This document shows, piece by piece, positions 43,402 through 52,191 of a DNA stretch of 64,000 nucleotides. The notes below the pieces were generated by a model that saw only the letters and a program-made list of their open reading frames with translations, made no database searches and was not told the DNA's origin. The DNA is from Rhizobiales bacterium PAR1 (lineage in GTDB: Bacteria; Pseudomonadota; Alphaproteobacteria; Rhizobiales; Beijerinckiaceae), in assembly GCA_002256205.1 (NCBI GenBank), contig NKIW01000004.1, forward strand, positions 263,802 to 327,801, in the 5' to 3' direction. Position 1 is the stretch's first letter. Each line of letters begins with the position of its first letter. The position numbers and the translations under genes were made by a program.

Positions 43402-44514
43402 ATGTTCGAAACCGCGCCGCTGCTCGACCATATCCGCCGCTGGGTCGAGATTGAATCGCCGACCGAAAGACCGGATCAGGTCAACACGCTGATCGATATG
43501 GTGATGGCGGATCACGCCGGATTGCCGGTCACACTCGAGCGCGTGCCGGGGCGTGAGGGGCGCGGCGATCATCTCGTCGTGCGCTCGACATGGGGACAGG
43601 ATGCGCCGGGCATCCTCATCCTCAGCCATCTTGATACCGTGCACCCCATGGGCTTCATCGAGAAGCGCCTGCCGTATCGCGTTGACGGCGATATCGCGTT
43701 CGGGCCGGGCATCTACGACATGAAAGCCGGTGCCTGCATCGCGCATCACGCGCTCCGGGCGGTTGGCACGGCCGGCGGCGGCAAACTCGGCGTGACGCAT
43801 CTCTACGTTTCTGACGAGGAGGTCGGCAGCCCGACCTCGCAAGCGCTGATCGAAGCACTCGGGCGCAAGGCGAAGTATGTACTGGTGACCGAACCCGCAC
43901 GCGATGGCGGCAAGATTGTCACGGCGCGCAAGGGCGTCGGACGCTTTGATGTGCACATCCGTGGCGTTGCCTCTCATGCCGGCGCAAAACCGCATGAGGG
44001 CCGGAGCGCGGTGCGCGAACTCGGCCATGTCATCCTCGCGCTCGAAGGGCTCTGCGATGATGCGCGCGGCGTGACCGTGACGGTCGGCGTTGTCTCAGGC
44101 GGCACCAAGGCGAATGTCATTCCGGAAGAGGCCTTCGCAGCCGTTGATCTCCGCGTGCCAAGCATGGCGCTGGCGGAGGAACTCACCGCGAAAATCCTTG
44201 GTCTTCAGCCAAAAACCCAAGGCGTGACGATCACCGTCACCGGCGGCATGAACCGCCCACCGTTCGAGCAGACGCCGGCTGCCAAGGTGTTGTTCGATCA
44301 TGCTCACAAACTCGCTGCCGGGATTGGCTTCGAGCTGATCGGAGTTGCGACCGGCGGTGGGTCGGACGGGAACTTCACCGCACCTTATGCCGCGACGCTC
44401 GACGGCCTCGGCGTCGATGGCAAGGGCGCGCATACCGATTACGAGCAGATCAACGTCTCGACGATTGTGCCGCGCGCCGAATTGCTCCGGCAATTGCTGG
44501 CGACGCTCGACTAG
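43402..44514 (+). CDS. M20 family metallopeptidase (carboxypeptidase G2-like)
   Basis: Di-zinc exopeptidase or amidohydrolase, 370 aa from the ATG at 43402. Metal ligands are visible in ILSHLDTVHP (His and Asp), YDMKAGAC (bridging Asp), SDEEVGS (catalytic Glu and Glu ligand), TEPARDG, and the His of the C-terminal GKGAHTDYEQI. The inserted dimerisation domain has GVASHAGAKPHEGRSA. The layout fits the CPG2/ArgE subgroup. There is no signal peptide, so it is cytoplasmic. The substrate is unknown; acyl-glutamates or small peptides are usual. Confidence 0.9.
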   Translation: MFETAPLLDHIRRWVEIESPTERPDQVNTLIDMVMADHAGLPVTLERVPGREGRGDHLVVRSTWGQDAPGILILSHLDTVHPMGFIEKRLPYRVDGDIAFGPGIYDMKAGACIAHHALRAVGTAGGGKLGVTHLYVSDEEVGSPTSQALIEALGRKAKYVLVTEPARDGGKIVTARKGVGRFDVHIRGVASHAGAKPHEGRSAVRELGHVILALEGLCDDARGVTVTVGVVSGGTKANVIPEEAFAAVDLRVPSMALAEELTAKILGLQPKTQGVTITVTGGMNRPPFEQTPAAKVLFDHAHKLAAGIGFELIGVATGGGSDGNFTAPYAATLDGLGVDGKGAHTDYEQINVSTIVPRAELLRQLLATLD

Positions 44515-44545
44515 GGTTGCTTGCGATCAGGGCAGTCTGGCCCGC

Positions 44546-46255
44546 TTACGGCAACTTGGCCGCCGCCTCGGCATCCTCAACTGTAGCGGCGTAGGTCACA
44601 TCCGGTTCCCGCAGACCCGCCTTGAACAGCGTGCGGCGCACGGAGGGGATCGCGCCCGCGATATAGAACCGCGTGCCATGCCGCTTGAGCTTGAGCGCGA
44701 AGGCTTCAAGGCTTTTTGCCGCAGTCGAATCCGCGAGCGGCACGGCGGAAAAATCGAAGACAAAGGCTTTCGGCATCTGCCCCATGCGGTCGAGCGTCGA
44801 GATGATAGTTGAGGTCGCGCCAAAGAAAAACGCACCGCGAATGCGGTAGACCTGCACATCCGCATTTGTCTTGGGGATGCCGGTATAGACCTCCGCCGGG
44901 CGGCTGACATCATCCGGCAGATCTTCGCCAAGGAGCGAACCGCCTCCGTCGATCTCCACCGCCTCAGCCATGCGATGCAGGAAGAGGAAGGCTCCGAGCG
45001 TCACACCCACTGCGATCCCCAGCGTTAGATCCTCGAAAATCGTCAGTAGGAAAGTCGAGAGCAGCACGAGGGCATCACCACGCGAGGTGCGCAGCAGCGC
45101 GGCAAACTCGTGCTTGTCCGCCATGTTCCACGAGACAACCGCCAACACGCCACTGAAAGCAGCGAGCGGAATGTAGGAGGCGAGCGGTGCAGCAACGAGC
45201 ATGAAGACGAGCAAACAAAGCGCATGCAACATGCCGGACACCGGCCCGCGTGAGCCGTGTCGCACATTGGTGATCGACCGTGCGACAGCCCCGGTTGCCG
45301 GAATGCCACCAAAGCAGACAGAAGCAATATTGGCTATCCCCTCGGCGACAAGTTCGCTGTTGGATCGGTGTTGTCGCCGGCTAATGCCATCGACAACAAC
45401 GGCAGACAGCAGGCCGGTGATGGCACCCAGAAGCGCAATCGCGAGGGCATCGGGCAGCACGGCGCGGAATTTCGTGAGGCTGAAAGCCGGCAAGGCCGGC
45501 GCTGGCAAGCTCGACGGAACACCGCCAAAGCGCGAACCAACGGTTGCCACCGGATAGCCCGCCTTTGCCAGCAACAGAGAGGCAATTGCCCCAACGACCA
45601 CCGCAATCAGAAAGCCTGGCCATGTCGGGCGAAGTTTGCGCAGCACGAGGATGATGGCAATCGCCAGCGCCGCGACCGCCATGGTCGGTAGGTGGAAGGT
45701 CGGCATCGCATTCCAGATTGTCTCGAGCTTCGGGATGAGCGCGGCAGGCTCCTTGTCGATTTTGAGGCCGAAGAGTTCCTTGAGCTGGCTGGCGAAAATG
45801 ATCACGGCGATGCCGGAGGTAAAGCCGACCGTCACCGGGAACGGGATGTATTTGATATAGGTTCCGAGCCGCAAAAACCCGATCACCATCATGATCGCGC
45901 CGGCCAGCGCGGTTGCCAGCACGAGGCCGTCATAACCGTTGCGCTCAACAATCGTCGCAATTAGCACGATGAAAGCACCCGCCGGACCGCCAATCTGGAA
46001 GCGGCTGCCGCCAAGCGCGGAGATGATGAAGCCGCCGACAATCGCAGTATAAAGCCCGCGATCCGGCGAGAGGCCGCAGGCAATTGCAATCGCCATGGAA
46101 AGCGGCAGCGCGACAATCGCCACCGTGAGCCCCGCGATGGCATCGGCGCGGAAGGCTGCGAGATCATAACCCTCGCGCATAACAGTCACGAGTTTCGGCG
46201 TGAACATTTCGGCAAAGGTGGGGCGGTGCGGACGGTAGGACGATGGATCGCTCAA
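44546..46255 (-). CDS. SulP family anion transporter with STAS domain
   Basis: Inner-membrane anion transporter (sulfate, bicarbonate or dicarboxylate class), 569 aa. Around 12 hydrophobic segments span about 25-425; GLSPDRGLYTAIVGGFIISALGG and the GGSRFQIGGPAGAFIV stretch form the SulP signature near residues 60-90. The cytosolic STAS domain is at about 450-560 (VQVYRIRGAFFFGATS, FDFSAVPLADSTAAKSLEAF). No carbonic anhydrase or sulfur-assimilation gene adjoins it, so the ion is open. It is divergent from the NnrD-like gene over 213 bp. Confidence 0.92.
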   Translation of the reverse strand: MSDPSSYRPHRPTFAEMFTPKLVTVMREGYDLAAFRADAIAGLTVAIVALPLSMAIAIACGLSPDRGLYTAIVGGFIISALGGSRFQIGGPAGAFIVLIATIVERNGYDGLVLATALAGAIMMVIGFLRLGTYIKYIPFPVTVGFTSGIAVIIFASQLKELFGLKIDKEPAALIPKLETIWNAMPTFHLPTMAVAALAIAIILVLRKLRPTWPGFLIAVVVGAIASLLLAKAGYPVATVGSRFGGVPSSLPAPALPAFSLTKFRAVLPDALAIALLGAITGLLSAVVVDGISRRQHRSNSELVAEGIANIASVCFGGIPATGAVARSITNVRHGSRGPVSGMLHALCLLVFMLVAAPLASYIPLAAFSGVLAVVSWNMADKHEFAALLRTSRGDALVLLSTFLLTIFEDLTLGIAVGVTLGAFLFLHRMAEAVEIDGGGSLLGEDLPDDVSRPAEVYTGIPKTNADVQVYRIRGAFFFGATSTIISTLDRMGQMPKAFVFDFSAVPLADSTAAKSLEAFALKLKRHGTRFYIAGAIPSVRRTLFKAGLREPDVTYAATVEDAEAAAKLP

Positions 46256-46404
46256 AACGGGCCTCTCTCAGGCTTCGAGGAGATCGTCGGCCGGGGGTCG
46301 GCGGTCGCCAAATGCGCTTTGGATGGGTGGCCCCCTGAAAAAGAGGTGCGACAAAAACGCTATCAGGGTCATAACGTCGATGCCAACAGGGCGTTGCATT
46401 TTGT

Positions 46405-46418
46405 GCACATCCATGTGC
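46405..46418. promoter_or_regulatory. small inverted repeat in sulP/nnrD divergent gap
   Basis: GCACAT-CC-ATGTGC, with perfect six-base arms, lies about 50 bp upstream of the NnrD-like gene and 150 bp from the sulP start. It could be an operator; nothing else supports it. Confidence 0.25.
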
Positions 46419-46468
46419 TGCATAGACGGCAAGGATAGCGTCGCGGGCCGTTGCCGGGAGATATTGCC

Positions 46469-47320
46469 TTGAATGCCCTTCCCCTCGCCGTCGAGAATGT
46501 CCCGAGCCTCTGGCGGCATGCGCTTCCGCTTCGTCGCGCGGAGGATCACAAATATACACGCGGTGCCGCGCTGGTCTGGAGCGGCGGTGAATTCGCGACC
46601 GGCGCTGCCCGGATGACGGCTCAGGCCGCGCTCCAGATCGGCGCGGGGCTGGTGACACTGGCGGGCGGACCGGCGGCGCTGCGCATCCATGCGACGCATG
46701 TCACCGCGATCATGTTGCGGGTGATTACGAATGCGGAGGACTGGAAAGTCGCCGTAGCGGAGCCCCGCCTGCGCGCCGTGGCAGTCGGCCCTGCCGCAGG
46801 CGTTGGGGACGCTACGCGCGAGGCCGCCCTCGCCGCGCTTGCCGCAGGACCGGCGATGGTGCTGGACGCTGATGCGCTAACCTCATTTGCGGGCAAGCTC
46901 GATGTCCTGGCAGCGGCGACCCGGGCCTTACCACGTCCGGTGATCCTCACGCCACATGAGGGTGAGGCGCGGGTGTTGTTTGGTGAGGCAGGAACAGCGA
47001 CGCGGCCCGAGCGCGCGCGCGCCGCCGCGCGAAGCGGCGGGGCGATCATCATTCTCAAAGGTCATGAAACCCTCATCGCAGCACCTGATGGCCGCATCGC
47101 GATCAACACCAATGCCCCACCAACCCTAGCGACCGCCGGTTCCGGCGATGTGCTTGCAGGGCTTATCCTCGGGCTCCTCGCGCAAGGTATGCCGGGGTTT
47201 GAGGCCGCGTGTTGCGGCGTCTGGCTGCACGGCGAAGCCGGGGGACGCGCAGGCGCGCATCCCATTGCCGAGGATTTCATCGCGGCCATTCGGGATCTGC
47301 CAGCCTTTGAGGCCCTCTAA
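46469..47320 (+). CDS. nnrD: ADP-dependent NAD(P)H-hydrate dehydratase, dehydratase domain only
   Basis: Repair enzyme that dehydrates hydrated NADH and NADPH using ADP, 283 aa with a ribokinase-like fold. HKYTRGAALVWSGG begins the domain, LTPHEGEARVLF and TLATAGSGDVLAGLILGLLAQG (the catalytic Asp loop) identify it. I use a TTG start at 46469, eight bases after GGGAG; no ATG is suitable. In most relatives this domain is fused behind an NnrE epimerase domain. Here only 213 bp separate it from sulP, and the leading VPSLW piece looks like the former junction, so the epimerase is lost or encoded elsewhere. Confidence 0.88.
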   Translation: MNALPLAVENVPSLWRHALPLRRAEDHKYTRGAALVWSGGEFATGAARMTAQAALQIGAGLVTLAGGPAALRIHATHVTAIMLRVITNAEDWKVAVAEPRLRAVAVGPAAGVGDATREAALAALAAGPAMVLDADALTSFAGKLDVLAAATRALPRPVILTPHEGEARVLFGEAGTATRPERARAAARSGGAIIILKGHETLIAAPDGRIAINTNAPPTLATAGSGDVLAGLILGLLAQGMPGFEAACCGVWLHGEAGGRAGAHPIAEDFIAAIRDLPAFEAL

Positions 47321-47352
47321 CCTCCATCCAAACAACTAACCCCCGATCAGGA

Positions 47353-47380
47353 TTGACAGTTTTTTCAAGCTTGCTACGTT
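47353..47380 (+). promoter_or_regulatory. candidate promoter of mntH
   Basis: TTGACA at 47353-47358 is a perfect -35 hexamer. With a 16-base spacer, TACGTT at 47375-47380 matches three of six -10 positions. The predicted start falls at the edge of the Mur box, which would let a bound repressor block transcription. Confidence 0.5.
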
Positions 47381-47387
47381 TGCTTTC

Positions 47388-47402
47388 TGCAAATCGTTTG
47401 CA
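47388..47402. promoter_or_regulatory. Mur box (manganese-responsive operator) upstream of mntH
   Basis: TGCAAATCGTTTGCA is a 15-base palindrome with a single mismatch, matching the TGCAAAT-type site bound by the Fur-family manganese regulator Mur in alphaproteobacteria. It ends 12 bp before the mntH start and just after a likely promoter, so Mur with manganese should repress mntH. The Mur gene is not in the window. Confidence 0.78.
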
Positions 47403-47414
47403 ACAAGGATTTTC

Positions 47415-48764
47415 ATGACGGATCGTATCGAGCCTCTGCCCCATCTGGACGGCTGGAAACAGAAGCGCGGAGAAGCCTCTTTGCTGGAGGTTTTCCGCTC
47501 GATCCCGGTTGGTGCCGGCGCCTCGCCATGGCGGAAGTTCCTCACCTTTCTGGGGCCCGGCTATCTCGTCGCGGTCGGCTACATGGACCCCGGCAACTGG
47601 GCGACCTCGCTCGCAGGCGGTGCGCAGTTCGGCTACACGCTGCTCGTTGTTGCGCTCGTCTCGAACATCATGGCGATCATCCTGCAAGCGCTCTGTGCCA
47701 GGCTCGCCATCGCGACAGGGCGTGATCTGGCACAAGCCTGCCGCGATGCTTTTCCGCGCTGGGTTGCATGGCCGCTCTGGCTCTTTGCTGAACTCGCGAT
47801 CTGCGCGACCGATCTTGCCGAAGTGATCGGCACAGCGATCGCGCTCAATCTCCTCTTCAAAATCCCGCTCGAAATCGGCGTACTGATCACCACGCTTGAT
47901 GTGTTTCTGGTGCTCTGGCTCCAGAATAAAGGCTTCCGCTGGATCGAGGCGATCATCATCGCGCTTCTGGGGGTGATTGCTCTCTGTTTTGCGGTGCAAA
48001 TCGCGCTCGCGGACCCGAATTGGGGTGCGGTTTTGCGCGGGTTTGCTCCGACGACGGATGTCATCACCAACCCCAACATGCTCTATCTCGCGCTGGGCAT
48101 TCTCGGCGCAACCGTGATGCCGCATAACCTCTATCTCCACTCTGGCATCGTGCAGACCCGCGCCTATGGCGACACCCTGCCGGAAAAGCGCGAGGCGTTG
48201 AGATACGCGACGCTCGACAGCACCATTGCCCTCACTTTCGCGCTGGCGATCAACGCCTCGATCCTCATTCTCGCGGCGGCGACTTTTCACAAGACCGGCC
48301 AACACGAGGTTTCGGAGCTCGCGCGTGCGCATGAACTGCTGGCACCGCTTCTGGGCGCCTCGATTGCTCCGGCGCTGTTCGCGATCGCGCTCTTGTGCTG
48401 CGGGCTCAACTCCACCGTCACCGCCACCATGGCAGGACAGATCGTGATGGAAGGGTTCATCGATATTCGCTTGCCCGCCTGGGCAAGGCGGTTGGTCACG
48501 CGCCTTGTCGCAATTGTCCCCGCTGTGGCCGTGACGCTGATCTATGGCGAGGGACAGACGACGAAGCTGCTGATCCTCTCTCAGGTCGTCCTGAGTTTCC
48601 AACTTCCTTTCGCTGTAGTGCCGCTCGTGATGTTCACAGCCTCGCGAAAAAAGATGGGCTTGCTGGTTGCCCCGCTCTGGCTGACAATCCTCGCCGGTAT
48701 TACCGCCGCGATCATCATCGCGCTCAACATCAAGCTCCTGATCGATACCGCGACGGGAGGCTGA
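47415..48764 (+). CDS. mntH: Nramp family divalent metal transporter MntH
   Basis: Proton-coupled manganese importer, 449 aa, with about eleven membrane helices. [10 protein letters not shown] (about 56-65) is the metal-binding DPGN of helix 1, and [16 protein letters not shown] holds the MPH motif of helix 6. [14 protein letters not shown] and the consensus transport loop also fit. The Asp, Asn and Met ligands are kept, so it should be active. A Mur box and a good promoter lie directly upstream. The SMP-30-like gene begins 14 bp after its stop and probably shares the transcript. Confidence 0.95.
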   Translation: MTDRIEPLPHLDGWKQKRGEASLLEVFRSIPVGAGASPWRKFLTFLGPGYLVAVGYMDPGNWATSLAGGAQFGYTLLVVALVSNIMAIILQALCARLAIATGRDLAQACRDAFPRWVAWPLWLFAELAICATDLAEVIGTAIALNLLFKIPLEIGVLITTLDVFLVLWLQNKGFRWIEAIIIALLGVIALCFAVQIALADPNWGAVLRGFAPTTDVITNPNMLYLALGILGATVMPHNLYLHSGIVQTRAYGDTLPEKREALRYATLDSTIALTFALAINASILILAAATFHKTGQHEVSELARAHELLAPLLGASIAPALFAIALLCCGLNSTVTATMAGQIVMEGFIDIRLPAWARRLVTRLVAIVPAVAVTLIYGEGQTTKLLILSQVVLSFQLPFAVVPLVMFTASRKKMGLLVAPLWLTILAGITAAIIIALNIKLLIDTATGG

Positions 48765-48778
48765 CTTCAGGGGTTTTC

Positions 48779-49693
48779 ATGCGCGCCGATCTGCCGACAC
48801 CCGTCATTCTCGACCCGCGCTTCAAGGCGTTGATTGTCGGTCACGCCAAGCTTGAACATCTCGGAACAGGCTATCGCTGGTCGGAAGGCCCGGCCTACTT
48901 TCCTGCCGGGCGTTATCTCATCTGGTCGGACATTCCCAACAACCGGATGATGCGTTTTGACGAAACTGACGGCTCAGTCTCGGTTTTTCGTCATCCCAGC
49001 AACAACTCCAACGGCAATACGGTAGATGCACAGGGTCGGCTTGTCACCTGTGAGCATCTGACACGACGCGTGACGCGCACCGAGCATAACGGATCGGTGA
49101 CTGTTCTGGCGGATCGTTTCGAAGGCAAGCGCTTCAACTCGCCTAATGATGTGGTCGTCAAATCCGATGGGTCGATCTGGTTTTCCGATCCGACTTACGG
49201 CATCGACAGCGATTACGAGGGTATCCGCGCAGAGCCGGAAATCGACGGCAGCTATGTCTATCGGCTCGACCCCGCAACTGGTGCACTGACGCTCGTCATT
49301 CCTGACCGTGTAAAGCCAAACGGGCTCGCGTTTTCACCGGATGAGCGCATCCTTTACGTTGCGGATACGGGCAATACGCATGTGCCGGGCCTGCCGGCAA
49401 CCATTCACGCCTACCCCGTCGCAGCGAATGGCCAGACGCTCGGCGCGCCGACGCATTTCGCGACCTGTCCAGAGGGGCACTTCGACGGCTTCCGACTGGA
49501 TCGCGAGGGCAATATCTGGACCTCCGGCGGGCGTAGTGTTCTCTGCTATGCGCCGGATGGCACGCATATCGGCACCATCCCGGTGGGGGAAATCGTCGGC
49601 AACGTCTGCTTCGGCGGCATCCGGAAAAACCGCCTTTTCATCTGCGGACAGACCTCCCTCTATTCGCTCTATGTGAAGACGAACGGGGCGTAG
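48779..49693 (+). CDS. SMP-30/gluconolactonase family lactonase
   Basis: Six-bladed beta-propeller lactonase, 304 aa from the ATG at 48779 (AGGGG upstream). WSEGPAYFPAGRYLIWSDIPNNRMMR carries the conserved first metal Glu (in SEGP), FNSPNDVVVKSDGSIWFSDP carries the Asn ligand, and VADTGN has the catalytic Asp. This resembles gluconolactonase over regucalcin. Metal dependence (Ca, Mg, Mn or Zn) is typical of the family. It lies directly behind mntH, perhaps sharing manganese control, and is convergent with the deaminase gene 9 bp away. Confidence 0.88.
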   Translation: MRADLPTPVILDPRFKALIVGHAKLEHLGTGYRWSEGPAYFPAGRYLIWSDIPNNRMMRFDETDGSVSVFRHPSNNSNGNTVDAQGRLVTCEHLTRRVTRTEHNGSVTVLADRFEGKRFNSPNDVVVKSDGSIWFSDPTYGIDSDYEGIRAEPEIDGSYVYRLDPATGALTLVIPDRVKPNGLAFSPDERILYVADTGNTHVPGLPATIHAYPVAANGQTLGAPTHFATCPEGHFDGFRLDREGNIWTSGGRSVLCYAPDGTHIGTIPVGEIVGNVCFGGIRKNRLFICGQTSLYSLYVKTNGA

Positions 49694-49702
49694 CGCGGGC
49701 TG

Positions 49703-51067
49703 TCAGGTGCCTGCCATCTCGATGAGTTTTTTCGATAGTCGGTTATGGGTCTCGACCTGGCGCGCAAGATCAAGCGTCACCAACTGGCCCTGTTTCACAA
49801 CCACGCGCCCGTTGATCAGGCTCCAAGAAACCTTCGCGGGCGTGCAGAATACCAAAGCCGCGACCGGGTCTGCCATCGCGCCAGCAAAATCAATGGTGCG
49901 CATATCGAAGGCCACGATATCCGCCGCCATGCCGGTTGCGAGATACCCGACATCATCGCGGTTAAGCACCTTGGCGCCGCCGCGCGTTGCGAGTTCCAGC
50001 GCCTCGCGCGCTGTCATCGCAGCCGGGCCGAAACCGACGCGCTGAAGCAGCATCGCCTGCCGTGCTTCGGCGAGGAGGTGCCCGCCATCGGCAGAAGCCG
50101 AACCATCGACACCGAGGCCGACCGGCACATTCGCCGCGCGCATCTTGCCAATCGGCGCGATGCCGGAGGCAAGGCGCATATTCGAGCAGGGGCAATGCGC
50201 GACGCCCGTTCCTGTGCGTCCGAAAAGCTTGATTGCCTTGTCATCGAGCTTCACGCAGTGCGCGTGCCAGACATCCGGGCCGACCCAATCGAGGCTTTCG
50301 ACATAATCTGCCGGGTCCTTGCCGAAAACTTCGAGCGAGTAGGAGATGTCGTTATCGTTTTCAGCCAGATGCGTATGGAGCGAGACGCCATATTGGCGCG
50401 CAAGCTTCGCGCTCTCGCGCATCAGATCCTCGCTCACGGTAAAAGGCGAACAGGGCGCGATGACGATGCGCAGCATCGCGAAACGGCCGGCATCGTGGTA
50501 ATCCTCGATGAGCCGCTGCATCTCTTTGAGGATAGCAGGCTCTTCCTCCACCACACGATCCGGCGGCAGACCGCCCTTTGATTCGCCTACGCTCATCGCC
50601 CCGCGCGCAGCGTGAAAACGGATGCCGACCTCGCGCGCCGCTTCGATGGCATCGTCGAGTTTTGAACCGTTGGGGTAGATGTAGAGGTGGTCCGAGGAGG
50701 TCGTGCAACCGGAGAGCACAAGTTCGCTCATGGCGGTGGCCGCGGAAACGCGGATCATCTCCGGTGTCACGTTCGCCCAGATCGGGTAATGCGCTTTCAG
50801 CCAGCCAAAAAGCTCGGCATCCTGCCCGGCAGGTGTCGCACGCGTCAGCGATTGCACCATATGGTGGTGGGTATTGATGAGACCCGGCAGCACGACGTGG
50901 CCGGAGAGATCAATCACCTCATCCGCTTCCGGCAACAGGTCTCCCGCATGGCCGATCTGTTTGATTTCCGGCCCTTCGACGAGGACAAAACCGCCCGGGA
51001 TTTCGCGGCGCGTCTCATCCATCGTCGCGATCACGAGGGCGTTCTTCAGCAGAATTTTCCGGGCCAT
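49703..51067 (-). CDS. 8-oxoguanine deaminase / atrazine-chlorohydrolase-like amidohydrolase
   Basis: Zinc amidohydrolase of the TrzN/AtzB/8-oxoguanine-deaminase group, 454 aa. LINTHHHMVQSLTRA (about 62-76) gives the first metal His pair. HTHLAENDNDI holds another His and the catalytic Glu, and WHAHCVKLDD and GVDGSASADGG provide the remaining His and Asp. The last two motifs are those of 8-oxoguanine and isoguanine deaminases. It likely turns 8-oxoguanine into urate. The neighbours are unrelated, although the ABC transporter downstream of it on the map runs in the same direction. Confidence 0.85.
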   Translation of the reverse strand: MARKILLKNALVIATMDETRREIPGGFVLVEGPEIKQIGHAGDLLPEADEVIDLSGHVVLPGLINTHHHMVQSLTRATPAGQDAELFGWLKAHYPIWANVTPEMIRVSAATAMSELVLSGCTTSSDHLYIYPNGSKLDDAIEAAREVGIRFHAARGAMSVGESKGGLPPDRVVEEEPAILKEMQRLIEDYHDAGRFAMLRIVIAPCSPFTVSEDLMRESAKLARQYGVSLHTHLAENDNDISYSLEVFGKDPADYVESLDWVGPDVWHAHCVKLDDKAIKLFGRTGTGVAHCPCSNMRLASGIAPIGKMRAANVPVGLGVDGSASADGGHLLAEARQAMLLQRVGFGPAAMTAREALELATRGGAKVLNRDDVGYLATGMAADIVAFDMRTIDFAGAMADPVAALVFCTPAKVSWSLINGRVVVKQGQLVTLDLARQVETHNRLSKKLIEMAGT

Positions 51068-51124
51068 GCCGCATCCATCGGTTAGACTATTCGCGGCAAG
51101 GATGGCGTGATCCGCGCGTGCCGT

Positions 51125-52171
51125 CTAGCCCGAGATGGCAATTGCCGCGCCGAGGTCGATTTCGAGCGAAACCCGCGTACCGGCTGCAATCGCGCGCTCG
51201 CGCAAGGGGCGGATCACCAGCATCTCGCCCCAGGGCGCGGTGACGAGATATTCCCGCGCATGTCCGACATAGGCGACGCGGTGGATGGTGAAGGCCCCGG
51301 CGGGATCGAGCGTCAGCTGGATGCGGTCTGGCCTCAGCGCCACGGCGCTTGCGCCCTCTGGCACCGGAATATCGCCAAGGCCAAAGCTGGTGCTGCCCGC
51401 CGCGAAGGTGACGCCGCCGGCATCAGCGCCAAACCGCCCTTCGACGATATTCGCCTCGCCAATGAAATCCGCGAGAAACCGGGTGCGCGGGCGCTCGTAG
51501 AGATCGGCGGGCGTGCCTTCCTGTGCTATCACGGCGTTATCCATCACGATCACCTTATCGGAGACGGCAAGCGCCTCCTGCTGATCGTGTGTCACGTAGA
51601 GCACCGTCAACCCGAGGCGCTGCTGGAGATCGCGGATATCATCACGCACCTTGCGGCGGAGTTTGGCGTCAAGGTTCGAGAGCGGCTCATCAAAGAGCAG
51701 CACGCTCGGTTCCAGCACGATAGCACGCGCCACCGCGACGCGCTGCTGCTGCCCGCCGGAAAGCTCGGAGGGCAGGCGCTTTTCAAACCCCGAAAGGCCA
51801 ATCAGCGCGAGCTTCTCGCGCGCCATGGCCTCCGCCTCCTTGCGGCTCGCGCCGGAGGCAAGCGGACCATACATCACGTTCTCGACGACGCTCATGTGCG
51901 GAAACAGCGCGTAGGACTGGAACACCATCGAGACATCGCGCTCAGCGGCCCCGAGTGCGGTGACATCCTGATCACCGATCATGATCTTGCCGCCGGTTGC
52001 GAGTTCAAGCCCGGCGACGAGACGCAACGTCGTGGTCTTGCCGCAACCTGAAGGGCCAAGGAGCGTGACCAGTGTGCCGGCCTCGACACGGAACGAGACA
52101 TCCCGAACCGCCGTAACCTGTCCATACTTCTTCTCGACGCCGATGAACTCGACCGATGCTGCCTTGGCCAT
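51125..52171 (-). CDS. ferric/spermidine-type ABC transporter ATP-binding protein (FbpC/PotA-like)
   Basis: ATPase of an importer in the Fe3+/thiamine/putrescine superfamily, 348 aa. Walker A is GPSGCGKTT, the signature is LSGGQQQRV, Walker B is VLLFDEPLSNLDA, and the switch His is in YVTHDQQEA. A C-terminal TOBE regulatory domain covers about 270-345. It is third in the operon binding protein, permease, ATPase, and starts 20 bp after the permease gene. The substrate class follows the binding protein. Confidence 0.92.
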   Translation of the reverse strand: MAKAASVEFIGVEKKYGQVTAVRDVSFRVEAGTLVTLLGPSGCGKTTTLRLVAGLELATGGKIMIGDQDVTALGAAERDVSMVFQSYALFPHMSVVENVMYGPLASGASRKEAEAMAREKLALIGLSGFEKRLPSELSGGQQQRVAVARAIVLEPSVLLFDEPLSNLDAKLRRKVRDDIRDLQQRLGLTVLYVTHDQQEALAVSDKVIVMDNAVIAQEGTPADLYERPRTRFLADFIGEANIVEGRFGADAGGVTFAAGSTSFGLGDIPVPEGASAVALRPDRIQLTLDPAGAFTIHRVAYVGHAREYLVTAPWGEMLVIRPLRERAIAAGTRVSLEIDLGAAIAISG

Positions 52172-52191
52172 TTATGCGGTTCCCTCAGGCA

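Noticed and set aside
46256-46468. Possible remnant of an NnrE epimerase domain before the dehydratase
   Set aside because: The gap is only 213 bp and no epimerase motif appears in any frame, so there is no pseudogene to report.
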